Assembly: GCA_963732355.1 (NCBI GenBank)
Contig: CAVSZD010000011.1
Location: forward strand, 434,001 to 498,000
Length of the DNA stretch: 64,000 nt
Reading direction: 5' to 3'
Source: JADKAV01 sp963732355
GTDB lineage: Bacteria; Actinomycetota; Actinomycetes; S36-B12; UBA10799
Below are positions 1 to 6,812 of this stretch, in pieces (the stretch's first letter is position 1; every line of letters begins with the position of its first letter). The notes under the pieces were generated by a model, which did not search any database, was not told where the DNA came from, and saw nothing but the letters and a program-made list of their open reading frames with translations. The translations under genes were made by a program, and so were the position numbers.

Positions 1-429
1 GTTGAGGAACATGTGGGCAAGCACCAAACCCCACAGCGATCCCGACAAGTCGATGCCCAGCATTCCGTTCGGCCCGACAAGAGCCAGGAAGGCCGCGCCC
101 ACGACGACGGTGGGCATGACGAAAGGCACTAGGACCAGCGCCCGGAGGACCGACCGCCCGGGAAACCGGAAGACCGCAAGCACGTACGCGGCGGGCATCG
201 CGATGACCAGGGTGGCCACAGTCGACAAGCCTGCCTGCAGTGCAGTGAAGCCCAGGATCCGCCAGGTGCCCGGCGCGATCAGAGTTGCCCACAGTTGCGA
301 AGCACCCTCGGCCAGCCCCGCGCGGATGACTGCGGCCACCGGGACGATGAAGAGCAGCAGCAGGAAGACCAGCGGGAAGAGGAGCAGCGCGTTGCGCCCG
401 GCCCTTACTGACCCATGATGGACGACCAT
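1..429 (-). CDS. thiP: Thiamine ABC transporter permease (ThiP-like), C-terminus beyond window
   Basis: Reverse-strand frame open from an ATG at 429-427 to the window edge (143 codons). After a short basic start, one strongly hydrophobic segment (about residues 13-30) is followed by the aligned membrane segments of an ABC permease of the ThiP/PotB type. The ATG lies inside the end of the upstream binding-protein gene (25-bp overlap), so the two are translationally coupled. The upstream gene is a thiamine-type binding protein under a TPP riboswitch, which makes thiamine the likely substrate. The family normally has about 500 residues in two fused permease halves; only the start is present here, and the ATPase would lie further left. 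The family call rests on hydrophobicity, position and partner, so other ABC-permease families are possible. Confidence 0.75.
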   Translation of the reverse strand, partial: MVVHHGSVRAGRNALLLFPLVFLLLLFIVPVAAVIRAGLAEGASQLWATLIAPGTWRILGFTALQAGLSTVATLVIAMPAAYVLAVFRFPGRSVLRALVLVPFVMPTVVVGAAFLALVGPNGMLGIDLSGSLWGLVLAHMFLN

Positions 430-1418
430 TGGTCTATCCATTCGTCCCGGTTCTCCATGATCTCCCCCGGATCCATGACCACGGGGTCGGTGGGTGGCGC
501 GGAGTACTTGGTGAAGGCAGCAGGCACCTTGGCCTCAGGCATGACCGGGTAGACGAACATCTGCTCACCGACTTGGTTCTGGAACGGCGCGGACAGCATG
601 AAGTCGATGAGGGCCTGGGCACCCTGCGGGTTGGCAGCACCCGCGAGTACCCCCGCGTACTCGACCTGCTGGAAGCAGTCCGAGTCCACGTTGGCAGTCG
701 GGGGCGCACTGCCCGGGTCCTTGCTGAACATGGACTCGGCCGCCGGACTGGTGGAGTAGGACACAACGATTGGCCGAGTGCCTTCGCCGGAGCCGCCGGA
801 GAACTGCTGGTAGTAGGCGTTCTCCCAGCTGTCGACCACCTTGACGCCGTTCTCCTTGAGCCCCTGCCAGTACTGCGCCCAGTTCGGCTGCCTCGCGATG
901 GAGCTCAGCAGGAACGCCAGACCGGGCGAGGATGTGGCCGGGTTCTGCACCACCGTGAGGTCCTTGAACTCCGGCTTCACGAGGTCGGAGGGTGTGCGCG
1001 GCGGTTGCTTGTCTGCGAAGAACTCCACGTCGTAGTTCAGGCACACCGCGCCCGTGTCGATCGGGGTGACGCCGGGTTGCACCAGGTCGGCGGGGGCGTT
1101 CGGCGCGGTGTAGTCGGAGAAGACCCCGGCCTTCGCAGCCCGGCTCAGAAACGTGTTGTCCACGCCGAACAACACGTCGCCCTGCGGTGCGCCGGCGGAC
1201 AGGACCGCGGTGTTGACCAACTGTCCGGTGTCACCGTTCTGCACGATCTTGACCTCGTACCCGGTGTCCCGCTCGAAATCGGCCAGGACCGCCTTGGACA
1301 TCGCGAAGGAGTCGTGTGTCAGGAGTACGACCTCGGTTGGGGCTGCGGGTGGTGCAGCCGGCGCCGATGAGCAGGCAGCGATGATCAACAAAACCGGTAG
1401 GAGTAGCAGTCTCTTCAC
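405..1418 (-). CDS. thiB: Thiamine ABC transporter substrate-binding lipoprotein (ThiB/TbpA-like)
   Basis: Periplasmic-type binding protein of 337 residues. The start is the GTG at 1418-1416, preceded by GGAGGA with a 4-nt gap; an upstream in-frame ATG would lie inside the riboswitch and is rejected. Residues 1-17 form a lipoprotein signal ending in the lipobox I-A-A-C, so the protein is anchored outside the membrane. The mature part begins with the motif VVLLTHDSF, typical of thiamine/iron-type binding proteins (family 1), and contains GDVLFGVDNTF and a C-terminal region typical of TbpA. Direct control by the TPP riboswitch just upstream supports thiamine, thiamine phosphates or a precursor as ligand. 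The permease gene overlaps its 3' end. Confidence 0.9.
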   Translation of the reverse strand: MKRLLLLPVLLIIAACSSAPAAPPAAPTEVVLLTHDSFAMSKAVLADFERDTGYEVKIVQNGDTGQLVNTAVLSAGAPQGDVLFGVDNTFLSRAAKAGVFSDYTAPNAPADLVQPGVTPIDTGAVCLNYDVEFFADKQPPRTPSDLVKPEFKDLTVVQNPATSSPGLAFLLSSIARQPNWAQYWQGLKENGVKVVDSWENAYYQQFSGGSGEGTRPIVVSYSTSPAAESMFSKDPGSAPPTANVDSDCFQQVEYAGVLAGAANPQGAQALIDFMLSAPFQNQVGEQMFVYPVMPEAKVPAAFTKYSAPPTDPVVMDPGEIMENRDEWIDQWSSIMGQ

Positions 1419-1419
1419 A

Positions 1420-1508
1420 ATTCCTCCGCTGGCATTACCCAGATCAGGTTCGGCGGGTCGGTCACGCATTCGGTGACCCTCTCAGCCCGGCTGCCCGAGC
1501 TCCCCTTG
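1420..1508 (-). promoter_or_regulatory. TPP riboswitch (THI element)
   Basis: Read on the minus strand, the segment has the two hallmark blocks of the TPP aptamer: GGGCTGAGAGG in the first arm and CCTGATCTGGGTAATGCCAG in the second, separated by a variable stem with GGTCACCG and CGTGACC arms. The 3' edge continues directly into GGAGGA, the ribosome-binding site of the binding-protein gene, four bases before its GTG. Ligand binding would close the terminal stem over or next to the Shine-Dalgarno sequence, so translational repression by thiamine pyrophosphate is the simplest mechanism. No U-tract terminator is visible. Confidence 0.95.
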
Positions 1509-1554
1509 TGGTCCCAATGTACCGCTGGTCGTTGTGGCTCAACCGCCGCCCGCC

Positions 1555-1661
1555 AAGCAAAGCTGGAAACAAGCCACTCAGTGGCCGGTTTCCCACACCG
1601 CCCCACAGCCAACCCCCGCCGCGCCAAGCAAAGCTGGAAACAAGCAAGCAAAGCTGGAAAC
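1555..1661 (+). repeat. Family A intergenic repeat cluster (3 cores)
   Basis: Three copies of the 16-bp core AAGCAAAGCTGGAAAC lie at 1555-1570, 1626-1641 and 1646-1661. The first is followed by a tail (AAGCCACTCAGTGGCCGG...) that folds with the core: GGAAAC (1565-1570) pairs with GTTTCC (1588-1593) and GCCACT with AGTGGC inside it. The same core recurs at 2019, 26.4, 30.6, 46.9 and 54.9 kb, always in this orientation. Confidence 0.85.
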
Positions 1662-1667
1662 AGGCGG

Positions 1668-1960
1668 CGATTTCCAGATGCATCGATCCAGGCCCGCGAG
1701 GCCCTGGAGACCGGCTGAACTCGGCAGACGCTCACGGCTGGCACGGTTCATCACACTACGCCCGGCCACACCCGATCCCGGCAAGTGATGCTGGCCTCCA
1801 TCGAGACGGCTTCGCGGACTGATCATCCCTGCACACCAAGATCCGTCACTCACCCGCCTGGCGCGTCGGTTCAGGATCCCCAGGGGCCCGATCGCCTTGG
1901 CCAGCCAGCCCTCGGCAACCCCCGGCCGCCTGCCAACACGAAGCTGGACGACACATACAA
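1668..1960. other. Intergenic stretch without recognisable gene
   Basis: No open frame here has a convincing start or protein-like composition on either strand; frames present are GC-bias artefacts. The segment is flanked on both sides by family A repeats and separates the divergently arranged thiamine operon and the PQ-loop gene. A degenerate relative of the repeat core (GAAGCTGGACGACACA) occurs near 1940-1955. Confidence 0.6.
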
Positions 1961-2065
1961 AACAAGCAACTCAGTGGCCGGTTTCCCACACCGCCCCACA
2001 GCCAACCCCCGCCGCGCCAAGCAAAGCTGGAAACAAGCAACTCAGTGGCCGGTTTCCCACACCGC
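1961..2065 (+). repeat. Family A repeat, long tandem unit
   Basis: The tail AACAAGCAACTCAGTGGCCG followed by GTTTCCCACACCGCC occurs twice (1961-1995 and 2031-2065). The exact 16-bp core AAGCAAAGCTGGAAAC sits between them at 2019-2034. The roughly 70-bp unit is almost identical to the one starting at 1555, so the two clusters at this locus derive from one another, while other loci carry different tails on the same core. Confidence 0.85.
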
Positions 2066-2102
2066 CGGGACCACGGGTTCCGCGACGCAAGCCCGGCGCC
2101 GT

Positions 2103-2108
2103 TAGGTT
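2103..2108 (+). promoter_or_regulatory. -10 hexamer, leaderless promoter of PQ-loop gene
   Basis: TAGGTT fits the actinobacterial -10 pattern TANNNT and lies 6 nt before the ATG at 2115. Transcription would start at or next to the A of the start codon. No convincing -35 is seen. Inferred from spacing that recurs at many genes in this window. Confidence 0.55.
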
Positions 2109-2114
2109 GGAGCG

Positions 2115-2714
2115 ATGGACGCTGAATGGTTCGGGTACGCAGGGGCCGTGCTCATGACGTCCATGTCGCTGCCCCAGATCGCTCGCATCGTCCGGGACCG
2201 AAGCGCGGCCGGTGTAAGCCTCTTGACGTGGTGCATCTTCGGATTGTCGGGGGTCGCGTGGCTGGCGTACGGGCTCATCCTTGGCGCCCCGGCGATCATC
2301 ATCGGCAACCTGACTTTCGTAGCCACGACGCTGCCGGTGATCATGCTGTTACTTCGCCGCCAGCGGGGCTGGGCGCTGGCCGTGGCCATAGTCGGGCCAC
2401 TGGCGGCCGTCGTGGCGGCGGTATTGATCCTGCAGCGCGCCCCCGCTGTGGTCCCCTCCAGCATCGGCGTCCTGTGTGGCATTCTGACCACCGTTCCGCA
2501 GTTGATCGAGTCCGTCCAGCGGCGCAGGGCTGGCATGGTGTCCGAGGTGTCGATGGCCACGCTCGGCCTGCTTCTGGCAGGTCAATCGCTGTGGCTCGCG
2601 TACGGGCTTGCGCGACCAGACGTGCCCATGATCATCACCAACGTAATCGCAGTCAGCGTCACCCTCAGCCTGATCTTGGTGGAGAAGGGCGCGCGCCGGC
2701 CGGTCGCGCATTGA
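2115..2714 (+). CDS. PQ-loop repeat / SWEET-like membrane protein
   Basis: Hydrophobic protein of 199 residues with about seven predicted membrane helices arranged as two similar halves. Each half has the PQ-loop signature: SLPQIARIV near residue 17 and TVPQLIESV near residue 125. WLAYGL occurs in both halves as well, after the first and before the last helices, so the protein looks like an internal duplication of a three-helix SemiSWEET-type unit. The family includes sugar transporters (SWEET/MtN3) and lysosomal amino-acid exporters, so a small-solute transporter in the cytoplasmic membrane is likely, with substrate unknown. The gene appears to be transcribed from its own leaderless promoter; it ends where the next operon's operator begins. 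Confidence 0.8.
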   Translation: MDAEWFGYAGAVLMTSMSLPQIARIVRDRSAAGVSLLTWCIFGLSGVAWLAYGLILGAPAIIIGNLTFVATTLPVIMLLLRRQRGWALAVAIVGPLAAVVAAVLILQRAPAVVPSSIGVLCGILTTVPQLIESVQRRRAGMVSEVSMATLGLLLAGQSLWLAYGLARPDVPMIITNVIAVSVTLSLILVEKGARRPVAH

Positions 2715-2730
2715 TACCCCCGCCGGGTAT
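2714..2730 (+). promoter_or_regulatory. Palindromic CsoR/CstR-like operator overlapping a -10
   Basis: ATACCCCCGCCGGGTAT is an inverted repeat (ATACCC, 5-nt centre, GGGTAT). It resembles the GC-tract operators (TACCC...GGGTA) known for the CsoR/RcnR/CstR repressor family. It overlaps the -10 hexamer TATATT (2728-2733) of the downstream operon, a position that would block RNA polymerase. No repressor gene of that family is in the window, so the regulator identity is inferred. Confidence 0.55.
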
Positions 2731-2733
2731 ATT
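2728..2733 (+). promoter_or_regulatory. -10 hexamer of the CxxC protein/TDT operon
   Basis: TATATT, 6 nt before the ATG at 2740, fits a leaderless promoter. The right arm of the palindrome at 2714-2730 overlaps its first three bases. Confidence 0.6.
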
Positions 2734-2739
2734 GGGACC

Positions 2740-3222
2740 ATGCCCATCTGTCCCTTGACCGCCTTCGCACAATGGAGCGTCCGCCGCTGGATAGTCGCCG
2801 TCGCTGTCGCAGCGGCCACCTTCCTCACCTTGGGACTGACAACCGCAGTGATCCCCAACCCGGTGTTCGGTCGCAGCATCGGGCCGACGGATTGGGCTAT
2901 GGAGGTCCTGGTCGCCACTGCTGCCCTCACTGGCCTCTTGACCGCGACCTACGTCACCGATGGCAGTCCGCAGGGCCTCGACAAGCGCGGCACATTGGGC
3001 GCGTTTCTGTCGTACCTGGCCATCGGCTGCCCGGTCTGCAACAAGCTGGCCCTCATTGCGCTGGGCAGTACGGGGGCGATCACATTCTTCGCCCCGCTTC
3101 AGCCCTGGCTCGCACTGGCCGGTCTGGCGCTGCTGGCCTGGGCGCTGCTCATTCGACTACGAGGAGAGATGACATGCAGCATCAGCCTGCCCCCGAGGGA
3201 GTCCGAGCACAGCAACCGCTGA
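2740..3222 (+). CDS. Small membrane protein with GCPVCNKL motif
   Basis: A protein of 160 residues with about four membrane helices (roughly residues 17-37, 52-70, 85-105 and 115-135). A conserved-looking CxxC in GCPVCNKLAL lies near residue 95 at the start of a helix. I do not recognise the family with confidence. The cysteine pair suggests thiol redox chemistry or metal contact at the membrane. It is the first gene of a two-gene leaderless operon whose promoter carries a CsoR/CstR-type palindrome, and its last 49 bases overlap the start of a TDT-family exporter gene, so the two products probably work together, perhaps in metal, sulfite or persulfide stress. That role is inference. Confidence 0.7.
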   Translation: MPICPLTAFAQWSVRRWIVAVAVAAATFLTLGLTTAVIPNPVFGRSIGPTDWAMEVLVATAALTGLLTATYVTDGSPQGLDKRGTLGAFLSYLAIGCPVCNKLALIALGSTGAITFFAPLQPWLALAGLALLAWALLIRLRGEMTCSISLPPRESEHSNR

Positions 3223-4223
3223 AGTTCCGGCTCGAGTCGTTCGCACCAGCCTGGGGCGCCTCGGTGATGGGCACCTCGATCGTGGCCACTTCAATGGCCG
3301 TCATCGGCTGGTGGCCATGGCTGTCAAGAATGATGCTGATCGTTGCGTCAATGCTGGCCGTGTTGGTGCTTTCGCTCACTGCAGCGCGTTGGATCCGTCA
3401 CTGGAACGCGGCCGCGGCGGATCTGCGCCACCCCGTCAAGGGCGGCATGACAGCCACGGCGGCCGGCGGGATTCTGGCATGGGCCGTCGCCCTCGCCCGG
3501 GTGGGTGAAGGCTGGCTCCCTGAGACGCCACTGCTCGTAGTGGTGGCGACCCTGACGACAATCGGCGCTGTGCTGGCTCTGGTGATCGGCTGGGAGTTCA
3601 TGGCCAATCTGTTCACCGGCGAAGGCACACCCATGGAGCACATCACGGGCGCGTGGTTCATCCCGCCGGTCGTCACGATCATCGTTCCACTGGCGCTGGT
3701 GCCCCTCGCCGCTGAACTCCCCGGAGTAGCCGAGACGCTGCTGGTCATCGCCTGGGCGATGCTGGGGATCGGCGCGGTGCTCTACTTCCTGGTCACTGCG
3801 GCGTTGTTCCTGCGCACGATCACCCACCCCCTGCCGCCGGCAGCCCTGGCTCCAACGCTGGTGATCGGGATCGGCCCGGCCGGCCTGCTGGGCCTGGACC
3901 TGCTACGCCTCGGTGGACCGGGCAATCCGGCATTCCTGGCCGCCGCCACCATGATGTGGGGCTTCGGGCTGTGGTGGCTGGTCGCAGCGATCATGGTCCT
4001 GCGCCGGGGCTACGAGACGATCGGATTCTCGCTGGCTTGGTGGGGTTTCATCTTCCCGTTCGGCGCCTGGACCGTAGCCACCACTGCGCTCGCGCAGGCG
4101 TGGGACGTCGGCCTGCTCACGGTGCTGGCCTGGATCGCGACCGTGACCCTGGCCATCGGGTGGGCGGCCATCGCGGCGGGCACGCTCAAAGGGCTGCGCG
4201 ACGCCAGTATCTGGAAGGCCTGA
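3174..4223 (+). CDS. TDT-family (TehA/Ssu1/SLAC1-like) membrane transporter
   Basis: A 349-residue polytopic protein with about ten hydrophobic helices, matching the tellurite-resistance/dicarboxylate transporter (TDT) family. That family includes the TehA/SLAC1 anion channels and the yeast sulfite exporter Ssu1. Seen motifs: FAPAWGASVMGTS near residue 19 and MMWGFGLWWL near residue 261, characteristic of the C4-dicarboxylate/malic acid transport group. The start is the ATG at 3174, preceded by GAGGAGA; the longer open frame to the left overlaps the previous gene and is not coding. It overlaps the upstream CxxC protein gene by 49 bp. Given the CsoR/CstR-like operator, export of sulfite or a related anion is attractive but not shown. 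Confidence 0.8.
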   Translation: MQHQPAPEGVRAQQPLKFRLESFAPAWGASVMGTSIVATSMAVIGWWPWLSRMMLIVASMLAVLVLSLTAARWIRHWNAAAADLRHPVKGGMTATAAGGILAWAVALARVGEGWLPETPLLVVVATLTTIGAVLALVIGWEFMANLFTGEGTPMEHITGAWFIPPVVTIIVPLALVPLAAELPGVAETLLVIAWAMLGIGAVLYFLVTAALFLRTITHPLPPAALAPTLVIGIGPAGLLGLDLLRLGGPGNPAFLAAATMMWGFGLWWLVAAIMVLRRGYETIGFSLAWWGFIFPFGAWTVATTALAQAWDVGLLTVLAWIATVTLAIGWAAIAAGTLKGLRDASIWKA

Positions 4224-4226
4224 CCC

Positions 4227-6764
4227 CTACTCGTCGGCGATCGCAGCCAGAATATCCAGGCGGGCCGCGCGGCGCGCCGGCACAACGGCAGCCAGCACAC
4301 CGATCACGATGGCCAAACCGAGGATGACCAGCAGGGTCGCCATCGGGATCACCAGCACCTCGATCCCGTCGTCAGACAAGGCGGCGCGAAGACTTGTCCC
4401 CGCCAGCAGACCAACGATGATGCCGGCAACCGCGCCGGTAATGGCGACAAGCACCGCCTCCCAACGGATCATGCGTCTCACTTGTCTTCGGGAGGCACCG
4501 ACCGCACGCAGTAGGCCAATCTCACGGGTGCGTTCGAGCACCGACAAGGCCATTGTGTTCACCACGCCGAGCGCTGCGATCAGGATGGACAGCGCCAACA
4601 TCCCGTAGATGAGGTAGAGCAGCTGGTTGATCGTCTGGGAGTTCTGCTCCTTGATCGACGCCTGGTCGAGGACCTGCAACAACGGGTTCTCATCGGTCAC
4701 CGATTCCACTGCAGACAAGGCAGTCGCGGTATCGGCACCCGGGTCGAGCACCACATAGAGAAGTGTGTCCTGGGATGCACCGCCGACTGCCCGGTAGTCC
4801 TCCTTGGGAATGACCAAACCACTGATCAATCCCGCGTCGGGCGGCTCGAAGATGCCCTGCACTGTGAAGGACCGCGACTGCCCGCTGGGGAACAAGGCGG
4901 TCACCCGGTCTCCGACGCCGACCCCGGCATCAGCGGCCCATTCACTGTCCGCGATCGCTGTGCCCTGGGTCAGCTCTCCCACCTGCCCCGCTGTCACGTT
5001 GAGGTCGAAGACACTCGAGATGGGTCCACCTCCGGCCGCGGAGATGAGCTGGTCCTCGCCGTCCACGCGTGCGGGTCCGGCCGATTGGCTGACGACATAC
5101 TCAACCTCGGGGAGTTCGCGCAGCTGGCTGGCGATGTTGGTGCTGAACGGGTTGCCGGTCGCGGTGGCCACCACGTAGTCGGCGCCGAAAGCACGGTCGA
5201 TCAGCTGGTTGATCGACTCCCTGGCCGACGCAACCACAACCGCAACCGTCGTGACCAGAGCAAGCCCGATCAACAGCGCGGAGGCGGTCGCGGCCACCCG
5301 GCGCGGCCCACGCTCGGCGTTGCGTCCGGCAAGGCGCCCCGACACTCCGGTCGCACCCAGAACCGCGGAAGCGACCCTGGCCACGAGGATCGCCAGCACC
5401 GGGGAGAGCATGACAACCGCCACGAGCAGACCGAGCGCGGAAAGCGCGACCAGCTGGATCTGCGGGTCGGAGCCGTAGGCGGACGCCAAGCCGGCGGCCG
5501 AGGCAATCAGCAGCAGCAACCCGAGAGCAGTGCGGATCTTGCCCGGCTTCTCGACCGGACTGGATGCCTCCCGCAGGGCCGCGATCGGTGGGGTGCGTGC
5601 CGCCCGCAGCGCAGGCAGCAGCGCCGACACCACCGTTACCACAACTGCCAGGACACCCGCCCAGACGACAGCTTGCCCGGTCAACGCCACCCCCGAGGTC
5701 AGGGAGAGTCCGATCTGGCCGAGCAGGGCGACCAAGAGCAGGGCGATGACGTAGCCCAGGCCGATGCCGATCACCGCTGAGATAAGGGCCAGCACCACCG
5801 CTTCCAGCAGCACAGAGGTGAGCACTTGCCGACGCGATACGCCGACAGCGCGCAGTAGGGCCATCTCACGGCCACGCTGAGCGACCAGCATCGCGAACGT
5901 GTTGTAGATCAGGAAGGCCGCGACGAACAATGAGATCCCCGCGAAACCCACCAGCGCGTAGGTGATGAACCCCAGGCCCTGCGCAAGGGCGTCGCTGGAC
6001 TCCTCGACCTGCTGGGCCCGGGTCTTGACCGTGAAGCCGTCCCCAAGTTCACCTGCAATGTTCTGGGCCACCTGTTCATCGGTGAAACCGTCCTGCACTG
6101 CAACCTCGATGAACTGCCACTTGCCCGGTTCGGTGAACAACTCCTGGGCTCGATCGGCGGTGAAGGCGGTGATGGTCGCCCCCGCCAGTCCCCCGGTCTC
6201 TCCGTACTTGAAGACTCCGACGAGGTCGACTTTGATCCGACCCGTTGGAGTCACCATCGTCACCTCGCCGCCGATCGGGATGTCCAGCTTGGGGAAGGAC
6301 ACCTCGTCAACGACAATCTCCCGGTCGCTCTGTGGCGCCTGGCCCTGGGTGATGTTCGCGACTTTCAGATCTGGGTCGGGCTGCCAGTTGGTTCCAGCCG
6401 ATGGCGGACCGTTGCCGCCCACCACATCGCCTTCTGCGTCCAGCAGGTAGGCCCCGTTCTGGAAGATCGAACCACCGGCCTTGTTGACACCCTCGACCGC
6501 GGCCACCACATCGACAACGTCCTGCCCGATGAGCTGAACCTGATCATCACCAGTGCTCTGCGTTATGTCCTCCGACACCGCCGTCGTGCGCGTTACCAGC
6601 ACGTCCTGTGCATTGCTTTCGAAGATGTCCGTGAACGTACGGTCCAACGTGTTCGTGAGCATCAGCATGCCGGTCACGAACGCGACGCCGAGGAAGACGG
6701 CTGCCGCAGTGAGCAGCAGCCGCAGTTTGTGGGCAGCCAGGCTGCGCAGGGTGATTCGAAGCAT
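4227..6764 (-). CDS. FtsX/MacB-type ABC transporter permease (orphan)
   Basis: About 845 residues with the layout of two-repeat lipoprotein-export-type permeases: an N-terminal helix (LRLLLTAAAVFLGVAFVTG), a long extracytoplasmic domain (about 45-270), three helices of an FtsX domain (about 270-400), a second extracytoplasmic domain, and a second FtsX domain at the C-terminus. The repeated motif RAVGVSRRQV / RAVGASRRQV marks both FtsX domains. I choose the ATG at 6764, which matches where family members start; an in-frame GTG at 6803 is possible. These permeases need an ABC ATPase, usually the adjacent gene, but none is next to it: the upstream gene is an acyltransferase. Substrate unknown; roles in lipid/lipoprotein export or cell-wall hydrolase control are typical. 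Confidence 0.85.
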   Translation of the reverse strand: MLRITLRSLAAHKLRLLLTAAAVFLGVAFVTGMLMLTNTLDRTFTDIFESNAQDVLVTRTTAVSEDITQSTGDDQVQLIGQDVVDVVAAVEGVNKAGGSIFQNGAYLLDAEGDVVGGNGPPSAGTNWQPDPDLKVANITQGQAPQSDREIVVDEVSFPKLDIPIGGEVTMVTPTGRIKVDLVGVFKYGETGGLAGATITAFTADRAQELFTEPGKWQFIEVAVQDGFTDEQVAQNIAGELGDGFTVKTRAQQVEESSDALAQGLGFITYALVGFAGISLFVAAFLIYNTFAMLVAQRGREMALLRAVGVSRRQVLTSVLLEAVVLALISAVIGIGLGYVIALLLVALLGQIGLSLTSGVALTGQAVVWAGVLAVVVTVVSALLPALRAARTPPIAALREASSPVEKPGKIRTALGLLLLIASAAGLASAYGSDPQIQLVALSALGLLVAVVMLSPVLAILVARVASAVLGATGVSGRLAGRNAERGPRRVAATASALLIGLALVTTVAVVVASARESINQLIDRAFGADYVVATATGNPFSTNIASQLRELPEVEYVVSQSAGPARVDGEDQLISAAGGGPISSVFDLNVTAGQVGELTQGTAIADSEWAADAGVGVGDRVTALFPSGQSRSFTVQGIFEPPDAGLISGLVIPKEDYRAVGGASQDTLLYVVLDPGADTATALSAVESVTDENPLLQVLDQASIKEQNSQTINQLLYLIYGMLALSILIAALGVVNTMALSVLERTREIGLLRAVGASRRQVRRMIRWEAVLVAITGAVAGIIVGLLAGTSLRAALSDDGIEVLVIPMATLLVILGLAIVIGVLAAVVPARRAARLDILAAIADE

Positions 6765-6812
6765 CACCTCGAGCGTAACCAGGGTGCCGACATCCCGGCG
6801 CACCGCTGTGGA

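Noticed and set aside
429..1370. 313-residue frame opposite thiB
   Set aside because: It is an antisense shadow of the binding-protein gene, with composition and no family motif typical of GC-rich shadow frames.
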